Shown one piece after another: positions 34,137 through 42,686 of a stretch of DNA of 64,000 nucleotides. A program made the position numbers and the translations under genes. Source of the stretch: Synergistaceae bacterium UBA5560 (GTDB taxonomy: Bacteria; Synergistota; Synergistia; Synergistales; Aminiphilaceae); contig DIMS01000114.1 in assembly GCA_002425685.1 (NCBI GenBank), positions 1 to 64,000 of the forward strand, given 5' to 3'. The notes under the pieces were generated by a model. It saw only the letters and a list, made by a program, of their open reading frames with translations, had not been told where the DNA came from and searched no databases. Positions within the stretch are counted from its first letter, which is position 1, and each line of letters begins with the position of its first letter.

Positions 34137-34892
34137 ATGGCCAGATTTCCGGAACTTTCCGGCAAACGCGTGATGGTGACCGGCTCCGCGAGCGGCATCG
34201 GTTTTTCCACTGCAATGCGATTCGCAAGCGAGGGAGCATTCGTCTTTCTCGTCGACAGAGATGCAGAAACACTTGAACGGGCAGCGAAACAGCACGGGAA
34301 TTTTCGCGGCAGTTTCGTCGCCGACGTCAGCAGTGAGACGGATGTTGTGGCGTCGTTTGCGAAAATGGACGACATTCTTGGCGGTATCGACGTACTGGTT
34401 TCCAATGCGGGAATCAGTGTCCGAAGCGCATGCACGGATATATCCTACGAGCAGTGGAACCGGGTGATGGGCATAAACCTGGGGGGAATGTTCCTCTGCG
34501 CCCGCGAGGCGGCACGCCGCATGTCCTCCCAGAAATCGGGCGTGATCCTGATGACGGCCTCCACCAACGGGACGGAAGGCCACCGCTGGTATGCGGACTA
34601 CAACGCCTCCAAGGCGGGAGTCGTCCTTCTCACGAAGACCCTTGCGCTGGAACTGGCCCCCCACGTTCGGGTCAATTGCGTCTGCCCCGGATATGTCCTC
34701 ACGCCGATGCAGAAGGCCGAGTACACTCCGGAAATGCTGGAGCGGGTGAACGAGGGCATTCCCATGAAACGCCACGCCGATCCGGAGGAAGTGGCAGCCC
34801 TCTATGCTTTTCTGGCTTCCGACGATGCACGCTATTTCACCGGTGCCGATCTGCGCCTGGACGGAGGCGAGACTGCCGGGTTGTACCCGTGA
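34137..34892 (+). CDS. short-chain dehydrogenase/reductase (SDR) 2
   Basis: 251-residue classical SDR: TGSASGIGFS cofactor motif, NAGISVRS, INLGGMFL, catalytic Ser in TASTNG, Tyr-Lys in YNASK, C-terminal GADLRLDGGETAGLYP. VDRDAETLER after the second strand suggests NAD(H). AAGGAGGG precedes the ATG, 15 bases after the amidohydrolase stop. It is the last gene of the operon, followed by a strong terminator. It is not a close copy of the SDR at 24184, so it probably acts on a different intermediate. Confidence 0.88.
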   Translation: MARFPELSGKRVMVTGSASGIGFSTAMRFASEGAFVFLVDRDAETLERAAKQHGNFRGSFVADVSSETDVVASFAKMDDILGGIDVLVSNAGISVRSACTDISYEQWNRVMGINLGGMFLCAREAARRMSSQKSGVILMTASTNGTEGHRWYADYNASKAGVVLLTKTLALELAPHVRVNCVCPGYVLTPMQKAEYTPEMLERVNEGIPMKRHADPEEVAALYAFLASDDARYFTGADLRLDGGETAGLYP

Positions 34893-34939
34893 AAGGCATA
34901 GACCGATAAAGGCTTAAAAACTCTGCCCCCAAAAACTCC

Positions 34940-34976
34940 GGAGTCTCTCCCGCCCCTTGAGGAGAGACTCCTTTTT
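34940..34976 (+). terminator. intrinsic terminator of the SDR-GcvP-NhaC operon
   Basis: GGAGTCTCTCC (34940-34950) pairs with GGAGAGACTCC (34961-34971), 11 bp, 10-base loop, then TTTTT. Confidence 0.88.
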
Positions 34977-34994
34977 CATCGAGAGCTGGAAGTT

Positions 34995-35023
34995 TTGACA
35001 GGCAGGGATCTTTTCCTTATCAT
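34995..35023 (+). promoter_or_regulatory. promoter of the second GntR gene
   Basis: Perfect TTGACA (34995-35000), 17-base spacer, TATCAT (35018-35023). It makes the regulator an independent transcript right after the operon terminator. Confidence 0.75.
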
Positions 35024-35089
35024 AAAAGGCTATTGGATTTTCACAAGAGAAACTGCTTGTCTCCACATCCGAAAGGGGGCGGAAACGCC

Positions 35090-35749
35090 ATGGAAAATCG
35101 CATGCACGCGTCCGCTGCCGATCATGCGTATCAAGTGCTGCGGCGGAAAATCATTCTAAAAGAACTTCAACCGGGACAACGTCTCTCCGAGACAAAGCTG
35201 GCGGAACAGATCGAGTTGAGTCGTACTCCTATCCGGGAAGCTTTGCGACGTCTCAGAACGGACGGACTGGTCATCATGGTGCCCAACAGCGGAGCATGGG
35301 TAGCGTCCCCCTCCCTTCAGGAGATGGAACACGTGTTCGATGTTCGAGAAGGGCTGGAATGCATGGCGGCGGAGCGTGCCGCCCGCTTCGCCACACTCTC
35401 GCAGATCTGTCTTCTCGAGGAGAAAATCGAGGAAGAAGCGGAGGTCTTTCGCGCCAGGAATTTCGAACAGTACTTGGGAGTGAATACCGCGTTCCACCGC
35501 ACACTCGCCGAAGCTGGAGGCAATCCGGTGCTGGTGGAATACGTGGAGAAGCTCCTGGCCCGAACGTTCGTCTTCATGGTCTTCTACGAGGATTTTTTCG
35601 AACGCAGGCAAAATCCCAGCCTGGAAGGACACCGACGCCTCGTGGATGCCCTGCGCGACAAAGACCCGGAGACATGCGTGGCCGTCATGCACGCCCACAT
35701 CCGGACATCTGTAGAGGACCTCCGACGTACCTACAGCCATATGACCTGA
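35090..35749 (+). CDS. GntR-family (FCD) transcriptional regulator 2
   Basis: 219-residue regulator with a winged helix at residues 10-70 (LSETKLAEQIELSRTPIREAL) and an FCD domain (VREGLECMAAERAA, then the metal-site residues NTAFHRTL and EGHRRLVDAL). It is distinct from the regulator at 23853. The ATG at 35090 has AAAGGGGGCGG before it. It has its own promoter and lies at the far end of the catabolic island, so it may control part of the island or sense a different intermediate. It converges on sbcC with a 33-base gap. Confidence 0.9.
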   Translation: MENRMHASAADHAYQVLRRKIILKELQPGQRLSETKLAEQIELSRTPIREALRRLRTDGLVIMVPNSGAWVASPSLQEMEHVFDVREGLECMAAERAARFATLSQICLLEEKIEEEAEVFRARNFEQYLGVNTAFHRTLAEAGGNPVLVEYVEKLLARTFVFMVFYEDFFERRQNPSLEGHRRLVDALRDKDPETCVAVMHAHIRTSVEDLRRTYSHMT

Positions 35750-35782
35750 CCCCTTATCAAAAAAACGACTCGCGTCACTTCC

Positions 35783-38700
35783 TCAGAAAAACCCGTTGCA
35801 TCCGGGGCCGGAGAGTCCGCTCCGGCCTCCGGAAAGCGGAAAGACCCGGATCTGGGAGGCGATGCGCTCCTTGAGGGCCGCAACGTGGGAGATGACGCCG
35901 ATGAGTTTGCCGTCCTGCCGCAATTCCGCGAGGGTCTGGAGGGCCGTGTCCAGGGCGTCCTCGTCCAGCGTGCCGAACCCCTCGTCGAGAAAGAGGGAGT
36001 CGATCCGGACGTTTCGGCTCGCCATGCGAGACAGGCCGAGAGCCAGGGCGAGGCTGACGAGAAAGCTCTCTCCTCCGGAAAGATTTCTCGTGGACCGCCG
36101 CTCCCCCACCTGGTAGGCGTCGATGACATCCAGCTCCAGAGGTTGCCCGTCGTTGCGGACCAGGAGATAGCGGTCGGTCATCTTCCGGAGCTGCCGGTTC
36201 GCGTGAGAAATGAGGATGTCGAAGGTGAGGCACTGGACGAAGTTCCGGTACTTCTTCCCGTCCGCGGACCCGATGAGGTCGTGCAGGGCCTCGATGCGGA
36301 AGCACTCTTTCTCCTGCGCCTCCAGTGCCGCACGGCGGTCCCGGGCCATTTCCCTCGCGGTCTCGTTCTCCCTGAGCTTCTGCGCGATGCCGCCCAGTTC
36401 CTCCCGGAGGATTTTCACGTCCCGCTCCAGCTCCTCCAGCTCACGAAGGAGATCCTCCCGGGAGCGGTCGGTCGCCTCCCGGCGCTCCTCCTCCTCCAGC
36501 CGCTCCGCCTTCTCCCGCCTCCTCGCGTTCAGCGCGACCCGCTCCTCCTCCAGCGCACGGGCCCGCCCCTGCAGTTCCTTCCGCTCCTCCTCGGGCAGAA
36601 GCGCCGCCAGGTAGGCGTCCTCGGCGGCAAAACCGGCTCCGTCGAGACGGCGGACAAAGGCGGTCTCCCGGACCTGCAGCACTTTCTCCCGCTCCGCTAT
36701 GGCGTTTTCCGTCTCGGCGATTTTGGTTCGCGTTCCGCCAAGCGCGTGCACCGCTTCGTCCGACTTGGCACGCACCGTGTCGAATTCCGCCGCCAGGGCC
36801 TTCAACGCCTCTTCGAGGCGGCGTTCCTCCGCGTCGGGATCTCCGTCGCCGAAGCGCTCCCGCCGTTCCTCCTCCAGGGCCTTCCGTTCCCGCAGAAGTT
36901 CGTCGCGATGCCGCCGCCGCTTCTCCACCTCCTCCACGGCCTGGCGAATCTGCTCCTTCCGCTGGTCGATCCGGAGTTCGAGGGAGGCGATCTCCTTCTC
37001 CAGTGCACCCTTTTCCTCCTGCCGGGCATTCCAGTGCACCCGACGCTCCTCCAGGTCCCGGAGCACCGCCTCCCACTCCTCCGGATCGGACGCGAGATCG
37101 CCGATGCCGTAGGGCGCCAGGTCGCGAAGCACCCGCTGCCGCGCCTCGTCGAGCTGCACGGCGGCCTCCCGCGCCTCGGCCTCCGCCCGGACCGCCGCCT
37201 GCTCCGCCGATTCCTCGCGGTGTGCGGCGTCCCCGCCGAAGCGCTCCTCCAGGACAAGATTTTCCCGGGCCTTCTCCAGGCTCTCCCGCAGGGTGGCACA
37301 CTGCTCGTCCGCCTCCTCGGCGGCCTGCACAACCCGGAAGGTCTCCTCAAACCGCTCCCGGATCTCCCGGGCCAGGCGCTCCAGCAGTGCCTCCGCTCCA
37401 GGTCCCTCCGGGCATTTTTCTTCCGGGGAGAGCGCAGTCCATTCCTCCCGAAGCCGGACCTCCTGCCGGGCGATTTCCTCGTCGCGTTCCCGCCACCGTG
37501 TTTCCACCTGCTCCAGATCCTTCGACGCCTCCGCACGGGCGACCCGGAGATCCGCGAGAGTCCTCCCCGCGGCCTGAAGCTCGTTCCTGAGAGAGAGCAG
37601 CGCCGCGGCGGCCTCATCCGGAACGGGAACGACCCCCGCAGCGAAGGGGTGTTCCGTGGCACCGCAGAGGGGACAGGGTTCACCCTTTCGCAGGCGATGC
37701 CGCTCCGTCTCGAAATCCCCGATCCGCCTCAGCGAGGCGAGTTGTTCCTCCAGCCGGACCGACTCCGCTTCGAGCGTCGTCTGCCGCACCGACGCCACCG
37801 CAATTTCCCCGTCGAGACCCCCGCAACGAGCTCGCGCCGCGTCCTCCAGAAGACGCAGCTCCATCGTCCGCCGACGTGCCTCTTCCAGGGCATGCAGCGT
37901 TCCGACGACATCTTCGAGGAGGCGTCTTCGCTCTTTTTCCTCGTCGAGATCCTTTCTCCAGTCCGACATCCTGCGACCAGCGAGAAGGCTCTCCAGCACA
38001 CGCCGCGCTTCATCGAAAGCGCCCCGGGCGGTCTCGTGCTCCGCCCTTCGCGCCGCCAGGGTCTCGTCCCGCTTTCGCCGGGCGGTTCGGGCCTCTTCCA
38101 GCTCCCGGGCAGCGGCCCGGAGTTTTTCCGTCCCCTCGCGGCCCTTTCCGTCCAGAGTGCGGAGCGCGTCGAACCGATCCCGGAGCACGGGAAATTCCTC
38201 CACGAGCTTCTCGTCCGCCGCACTTCGGGCAAGGTGAGCGCGAACCGCCTCAAGGGCGCCCTGCCGTTCTCCGAGAAGACGCCGTTCCATCCCGTCCCTG
38301 TCGCGAAGAGCGTCGAGGGCGGTTTCTCCCTCCGCCAGGGCCTCTTCAGCGGCACCGACGGGGCCCTCCTTGTCCCGGATCCGCAGGTCCAGGGCCTGAA
38401 CGGCCCGAAGAAGCGGCACCGCCTCGGCCAGGGCCTTTCTGCCCGCGTCCAGCGTCTTGCCGCTACGTCGCTGTGCCTCGGCGGCGAGACGAGATTCCTC
38501 CTCCAGTGCTGGAAGTGTCTTCAGCGACGCTGCATGAACGTCCCGGTCCCGCCGTTGCTCCTCCCGAAGAGACATGAGGGCGGTGTGCTCCGGGGCGAGC
38601 TCCAGGGCATCCTCGGCGCGATGGAGTCGTTCCGCCTCGGGGCGAAACTGCTCCCACCGGTCCAGCAGCGCTTTCTCCGCTTCGTCGATCATCCGCAACT

Positions 38701-39505
38701 CCGCCTCGAGGCGTGCCACTCCGTCCAGCCAGACGACGGCAGCCCTGTCCGCCTCGATCCGCCCGCTCATGTCTTTTTCCCGGAGGGAACGTTCCTCCAG
38801 CTCCACCCGAAGACGCGCCTCCTCTTCCTCGGGCAACAGGCGCATTCCCACCAGCTCGGCCCGGAAAAAATCCCGTTTTGCCCGCTCCTCGGCGCGGCGC
38901 TCGTGGACGCGCACGGAAATCCGGGAGTAGATCTCCGTCCCCGTGATCTGTTCGAGCACGGGGGCCCGCTCGTCCGAAGGGGCCTGCAGAAAAGCCGCGA
39001 AGCCCCCCTGGGCGAGGAGCATGGACCGGGTGAAGCGGTCGAAATCCATGCCCGTCACCGCTTCGATACGCGCCGCCACGCCCGTGATCGAACTCTCGAG
39101 CACCTCTCCGGACACCGCGTCGGCGATCTCGTGTTTCGGAGCCTGCAACTCCCCATCGGACCGCCTGCGGGATCGGTGCTGGCTCCAGACACAGCGGAAT
39201 CGGCGGGCCTCCGCGCCACCAGATCCGGCTCCTTTTCCCGCCGAAGCCTCGAAGGTTGCCTCGGCAAAACATTCTCCGGTCTGTCGGGACATGATCTCGT
39301 TTCCGCTCCTGGTGATCTTGCCCAGGCGCGGAGTCCGCCCGTAGAGGGCAAGGCAGAGCGCGTCCAGAACGGTGCTCTTGCCGGCGCCGGTCGGGCCGGT
39401 GATGGCGAAGAGACCATCGGCGGTGAAGGCGGGGTGGGTGAAGTCGATCTCCCATTCCCCCACGAGGGAGTTCAGATTCTTGAAACGCACCTGGAGTATC
39501 CGCAT
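35783..39505 (-). CDS. sbcC: exonuclease subunit SbcC
   Basis: 1240-residue SMC-like ATPase of the SbcCD (Rad50-Mre11) nuclease, which processes hairpins and protein-blocked DNA ends. Walker A is GPTGAGKST (about residues 37-45); a long, charged, Glu/Arg-rich coiled coil follows on both sides of the zinc hook CPLCG (about residue 611); then the ABC signature NLSGGESFLVSLALALGL and Walker B DSLFLDEGFGTLD near the C-terminus. Lies 21 bases after sbcD in the same operon. The opposite strand carries a very long open frame that is only a shadow of the coiled-coil composition. Confidence 0.95.
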   Translation of the reverse strand: MRILQVRFKNLNSLVGEWEIDFTHPAFTADGLFAITGPTGAGKSTVLDALCLALYGRTPRLGKITRSGNEIMSRQTGECFAEATFEASAGKGAGSGGAEARRFRCVWSQHRSRRRSDGELQAPKHEIADAVSGEVLESSITGVAARIEAVTGMDFDRFTRSMLLAQGGFAAFLQAPSDERAPVLEQITGTEIYSRISVRVHERRAEERAKRDFFRAELVGMRLLPEEEEARLRVELEERSLREKDMSGRIEADRAAVVWLDGVARLEAELRMIDEAEKALLDRWEQFRPEAERLHRAEDALELAPEHTALMSLREEQRRDRDVHAASLKTLPALEEESRLAAEAQRRSGKTLDAGRKALAEAVPLLRAVQALDLRIRDKEGPVGAAEEALAEGETALDALRDRDGMERRLLGERQGALEAVRAHLARSAADEKLVEEFPVLRDRFDALRTLDGKGREGTEKLRAAARELEEARTARRKRDETLAARRAEHETARGAFDEARRVLESLLAGRRMSDWRKDLDEEKERRRLLEDVVGTLHALEEARRRTMELRLLEDAARARCGGLDGEIAVASVRQTTLEAESVRLEEQLASLRRIGDFETERHRLRKGEPCPLCGATEHPFAAGVVPVPDEAAAALLSLRNELQAAGRTLADLRVARAEASKDLEQVETRWRERDEEIARQEVRLREEWTALSPEEKCPEGPGAEALLERLAREIRERFEETFRVVQAAEEADEQCATLRESLEKARENLVLEERFGGDAAHREESAEQAAVRAEAEAREAAVQLDEARQRVLRDLAPYGIGDLASDPEEWEAVLRDLEERRVHWNARQEEKGALEKEIASLELRIDQRKEQIRQAVEEVEKRRRHRDELLRERKALEEERRERFGDGDPDAEERRLEEALKALAAEFDTVRAKSDEAVHALGGTRTKIAETENAIAEREKVLQVRETAFVRRLDGAGFAAEDAYLAALLPEEERKELQGRARALEEERVALNARRREKAERLEEEERREATDRSREDLLRELEELERDVKILREELGGIAQKLRENETAREMARDRRAALEAQEKECFRIEALHDLIGSADGKKYRNFVQCLTFDILISHANRQLRKMTDRYLLVRNDGQPLELDVIDAYQVGERRSTRNLSGGESFLVSLALALGLSRMASRNVRIDSLFLDEGFGTLDEDALDTALQTLAELRQDGKLIGVISHVAALKERIASQIRVFPLSGGRSGLSGPGCNGFF

Positions 39506-39526
39506 CGTCCGCCTCCTCCCCGTCCG

Positions 39527-40777
39527 CTATTCCGCCCGGGAGTCCTCTCCGTCGAGGGATGCCCGAGTCTCCCGGTAGGTCCGCAGCAGTTCCGGCCGCT
39601 GTTCGTCGGGAACCCTCCGGCTCTCCAGACAGCGCCCGAACACGTCCTCCTCATCCAGGTCGTCGAGCGTCTCCTCGGAGAGTCCCTCCAGGGCGCGTTC
39701 CAGCATCCTCCCGTCCTTCATCCGGAGAATCTCCAGCCCCGTTCCGGCCGTGATCTCCTCAAGCTGCTCCCGGAGGTCTCCCACCGCACCATCGCCCTCG
39801 AGGACGACCTCCAGCCAGATCGACTCCTTCTCCGCGACGAGCCTTTCGACCCCGGACAGAATCTCCTCACGGCCGCCCCGAAGACGTTCAAGACGCCGGA
39901 AGCACGGCACGGGCAGAAGCGTCACCGTCGCCGCCGCACCGGAGAATTCTACGAGACAGACGCTCTTTTCCCGCCCCGCCTCGCCGAAGCCCATCGGCAG
40001 CGGGGAGCCACTGTAGCGGAACCTCTCCGAACCGTCCACCCGCTGGGGGACATGAAGGTGCCCCAGCGCCGCATAGGACGTGGACTCCGGAAAGATCGAC
40101 GACGTCACCGCCGAAAGAGAGCCCACGTAGAGGTCGCGCACGCCGTCCCCCTCCACGGTCTCTCCTCCGGCGGCGAAGAGATGTCCCATGACCACCAGGG
40201 GAAGCTCCTCGCCCGTTTCCGCCCGGGCCTCCTCCCGTCTCCGCTCCGCCAGGGAACACACCCGGGCGTAGTGGTCACGGATGCCTTGGGCGAGCTTGCG
40301 CTCTTTCTCGTCGGGGCTCTCCCCCGCCTCGACGGTGCGGATGTCCCGGTCCCTCAGAAAGGGGACGGCACAGATCAGCAGCTCCGGAGCTCCCGTCTCG
40401 TCCCGCAGGAGGAGCACCTCCTCCGCAGGATCTCCCGAAATCGCGCCCACCACGTGGACGCGAAGCGCCCGCAGCAGTTCCTTCGGGGCGTCGAGAAACG
40501 AAGGCGAGTCGTGATTTCCTCCGATGAGCACCATGTGGCGGCAGCACGATCCGGCCACGCGACACAGAAACGTGTAGTAGAGCGCCTGGGCGCGGTTGCT
40601 CGGCGCGGTGGAGTCGAACACATCCCCCGCCACGAGGAGCACCTCCGCACGTTCCCGGCAGATCGTCACCTCAAGCCAGGAGAGAAAGGCCTCGAATTCC
40701 TCGTAGCGTTTCCGTCCGTAGAGCCCCCGCCCGAGATGCCAGTCCGACGTGTGGAGGATCCGCAGCGGAGTCCTCAC
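39527..40777 (-). CDS. sbcD: exonuclease subunit SbcD
   Basis: 416-residue Mre11-type metallophosphoesterase nuclease. Phosphodiesterase motifs: HTSDWHLGR (residues 9-17), LVAGDVFDS, LIGGNHDSP, VMGHLF and ALGHLHVPQ supply the two-metal site. The C-terminal capping domain is present. It starts with GTG at 40777, preceded by GGAGGTG; that codon overlaps the stop of a possible small frame (GTGA). It forms the nuclease with SbcC, encoded downstream. Confidence 0.94.
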   Translation of the reverse strand: MRTPLRILHTSDWHLGRGLYGRKRYEEFEAFLSWLEVTICRERAEVLLVAGDVFDSTAPSNRAQALYYTFLCRVAGSCCRHMVLIGGNHDSPSFLDAPKELLRALRVHVVGAISGDPAEEVLLLRDETGAPELLICAVPFLRDRDIRTVEAGESPDEKERKLAQGIRDHYARVCSLAERRREEARAETGEELPLVVMGHLFAAGGETVEGDGVRDLYVGSLSAVTSSIFPESTSYAALGHLHVPQRVDGSERFRYSGSPLPMGFGEAGREKSVCLVEFSGAAATVTLLPVPCFRRLERLRGGREEILSGVERLVAEKESIWLEVVLEGDGAVGDLREQLEEITAGTGLEILRMKDGRMLERALEGLSEETLDDLDEEDVFGRCLESRRVPDEQRPELLRTYRETRASLDGEDSRAE

Positions 40778-41013
40778 CGCACACCTCCGGCGGACCTACG
40801 GCTCCCGCCTTCCGCGGGAAGAATTCCGGCGCAAGAGGCAACATTCCGCCCAGAACAGGGACACCCTTCCGCACACCGAGTTCCAGCCCCTGGCCCCGAA
40901 AGAACAGAAGAGAGCAACCGCCATCCCCGAGATCGCCGTTCCCCACGGACGGGGGATGGCGCGTTTCCTCTGGCTTTGCCTGCGCGCGTGCGTTTCCGGT
41001 CGCCTCGCTCCAT
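40774..41013 (-). CDS. possible 79-residue small protein upstream of sbcD
   Basis: Frame beginning ATG at 41013 (or 41019) with GAGGAGG seven to eight bases upstream and ending in a GTGA overlap with sbcD. A promoter lies about 35-60 bases before it. The peptide is rich in Arg, Gly and Ser (MERGDRKRTRAGKARG) with four Cys, and resembles nothing I know. The good start and the exact coupling to sbcD argue for it; its composition argues against. It could simply be a translated leader. Confidence 0.3.
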   Translation of the reverse strand: MERGDRKRTRAGKARGNAPSPVRGERRSRGWRLLSSVLSGPGAGTRCAEGCPCSGRNVASCAGILPAEGGSRRSAGGVR

Positions 41014-41045
41014 GAACATTTCCTCCTCGTCGGTGGCTGCAAAGA

Positions 41046-41074
41046 ACCATAGCACGCCCCCTTCCGGGGGGCAA
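41046..41074 (-). promoter_or_regulatory. candidate promoter of the sbcDC operon
   Basis: On the minus strand TTGCCC (41074-41069), 17-base spacer, TATGGT (41051-41046). A short GC hairpin (41056-41071) lies in the spacer. Confidence 0.5.
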
Positions 41075-41135
41075 TCCGGCCCCGACAAACCGGAGGCCCC
41101 CACCGGGCCGGCCCGCCCGCAGCGCTTCACCGGCG

Positions 41136-42686
41136 TCAGAAGGCCTTCCGGAGCAACGCGGCTGCACCCTTCTCAAGCAAGGAGTTTCCGTCCGGACCCA
41201 GGGTGATGCGCCAGCAGCTCTCCGTGACCGCCTCGAGAAAACGCCGGTCGTGGCTCACGAGCAGCATTGTGCAGGGACAGGAGGCAAGAGCGTTTTCGAG
41301 CAGTTCCACCGCGGGGAGATCGAGATGATTCGTCGGCTCGTCCAGAACGACCAGGGAGGGCACCCGAATCACCCCCAGGGCGAGCTGCAGCTTTCTGGCC
41401 TCCCCCGGGCTCGGAACGGGCACGTCGGCGCCTTCCCCGAGAGCCGCCGGAGCGAGCAGGCTTTCCGGCCGGGAACCGAGACAGCTCACCACGGTCATCA
41501 CCAACCCCCGCTCCGCCGAAGAAAGGAGCGCGACCTCCGAGGCGAGACGCCCGAGCTGCTCCCCCGAGAGTTCCTGAGGGAGAAAGAGCACCTGCTCCGG
41601 AGGAAGCTGCACCCGCCGGAGCAGGTGGCGCACCAACGTACTCTTGCCCGACCCGTTCGGACCGACCAGGGCGACCCTGTCCCTGGAGCCGAGTTCCAGC
41701 CTCGGCAGGTGCAGTGTCCGCCCTCCGCCGAGATTGAGGCGATCCTCGGGAAGATCGAGTATGCGGTTGCGGGGCGAGATCGCTCCGGAGAGCCAGAACC
41801 GCAGCTCCCGCTCCTTGGGTGGCCGGACTTCCCGCACCTCCTCCCGAAGATGGCGCAGACGCCCGTCGAGCTGGCTTTTCAACCGCCCCGCCTGGCCGTC
41901 CATGCCGGAAACCCTGGCAAGATCGATGCGCGCCCGTCCGTCCGAATCGTGCCGGTCCAGGTCCCGTTTGGAACGCCTGCGGTCGCTCCGGCTCGCCTCC
42001 TCCAGGCGCCGCCGCTGCTCCGCCTCCAGACGCTTGCACGCCCTGCGGCGCTCCAGATAGACCGCCCGGGCGGTCTCTTCGTCCCGGGCTTTCTGCGCCG
42101 AGGCCTCCGTGTAGTTTCCCGGATAGAGAACCGGCCCGGAGGCGCCGAGAAAGAGACAGCGCCGGCAAAGCCCGTCGAGCAGCTCCCGGTCGTGGCTCAC
42201 GAGAAGTCCCACGCCGTCGTAGGTGGCGAGGGCCGCGCCGAGCAGACGCCGCGCAGCGCCATCCAGATGATTCGTCGGCTCGTCCAGAAGGAGACTCTCC
42301 GGTTTCTCCCAGAGCGCCAGGGCAACCTGGACGCGCTTGCGCTCGCCGAAGCTCAGGGAGTGCCATCGCTCGCCCCAGGCATCCTCGATGCCGAGCATTC
42401 CCCGAAGACGAAAGACCTCGGGATCGCCGGACCCGAGGAACGCGGCAAACCGCTGCGGCATCTCCTCCGTTCGCTGCTCGCAGAGCAGAATCCGCCCCCT
42501 TCGGAGCACCTGTCCCTCGCACGGCGACAGTTCTCCTGCGGCCAGCCGCAGAAGCGTGGTCTTGCCCGACCCGTTGGCACCGAGAATTCCCGTCCATCCC
42601 CCGTGGAAATCGATGGACAGTTCGCGGAAGAGAAACGCTTCCGCCGTATCGAAACGAAAGGACACATTGCGCAGGAGAAGCGCCAT
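41136..42686 (-). CDS. ABC-F family ATPase
   Basis: 516-residue protein with two ABC ATPase domains and no membrane segment. The first domain has GANGSGKTT, SFGERKRVQVAL and LLLDEPTNHLD; the second GPNGSGKST, a degenerate signature SPGEARKLQLAL, and VVLDEPTNHLD. A charged Arg/Glu-rich linker joins them, as in ABC-F translation factors and ribosome-protection proteins. The subgroup (housekeeping or antibiotic resistance) cannot be decided. I start at 42686 (GGAGAGAG upstream); the frame extends further upstream to 43079 but that part has no ABC similarity. It is transcribed alone. Confidence 0.88.
   Translation of the reverse strand: MALLLRNVSFRFDTAEAFLFRELSIDFHGGWTGILGANGSGKTTLLRLAAGELSPCEGQVLRRGRILLCEQRTEEMPQRFAAFLGSGDPEVFRLRGMLGIEDAWGERWHSLSFGERKRVQVALALWEKPESLLLDEPTNHLDGAARRLLGAALATYDGVGLLVSHDRELLDGLCRRCLFLGASGPVLYPGNYTEASAQKARDEETARAVYLERRRACKRLEAEQRRRLEEASRSDRRRSKRDLDRHDSDGRARIDLARVSGMDGQAGRLKSQLDGRLRHLREEVREVRPPKERELRFWLSGAISPRNRILDLPEDRLNLGGGRTLHLPRLELGSRDRVALVGPNGSGKSTLVRHLLRRVQLPPEQVLFLPQELSGEQLGRLASEVALLSSAERGLVMTVVSCLGSRPESLLAPAALGEGADVPVPSPGEARKLQLALGVIRVPSLVVLDEPTNHLDLPAVELLENALASCPCTMLLVSHDRRFLEAVTESCWRITLGPDGNSLLEKGAAALLRKAF

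Noticed and set aside
35885..41206. A 1773-codon open frame on the plus strand across sbcC and sbcD
   Set aside because: It is exactly antisense to two well-recognised genes, has Leu/Pro/Arg-biased sequence without any domain, and arises from the GC-rich codon use of the real genes.
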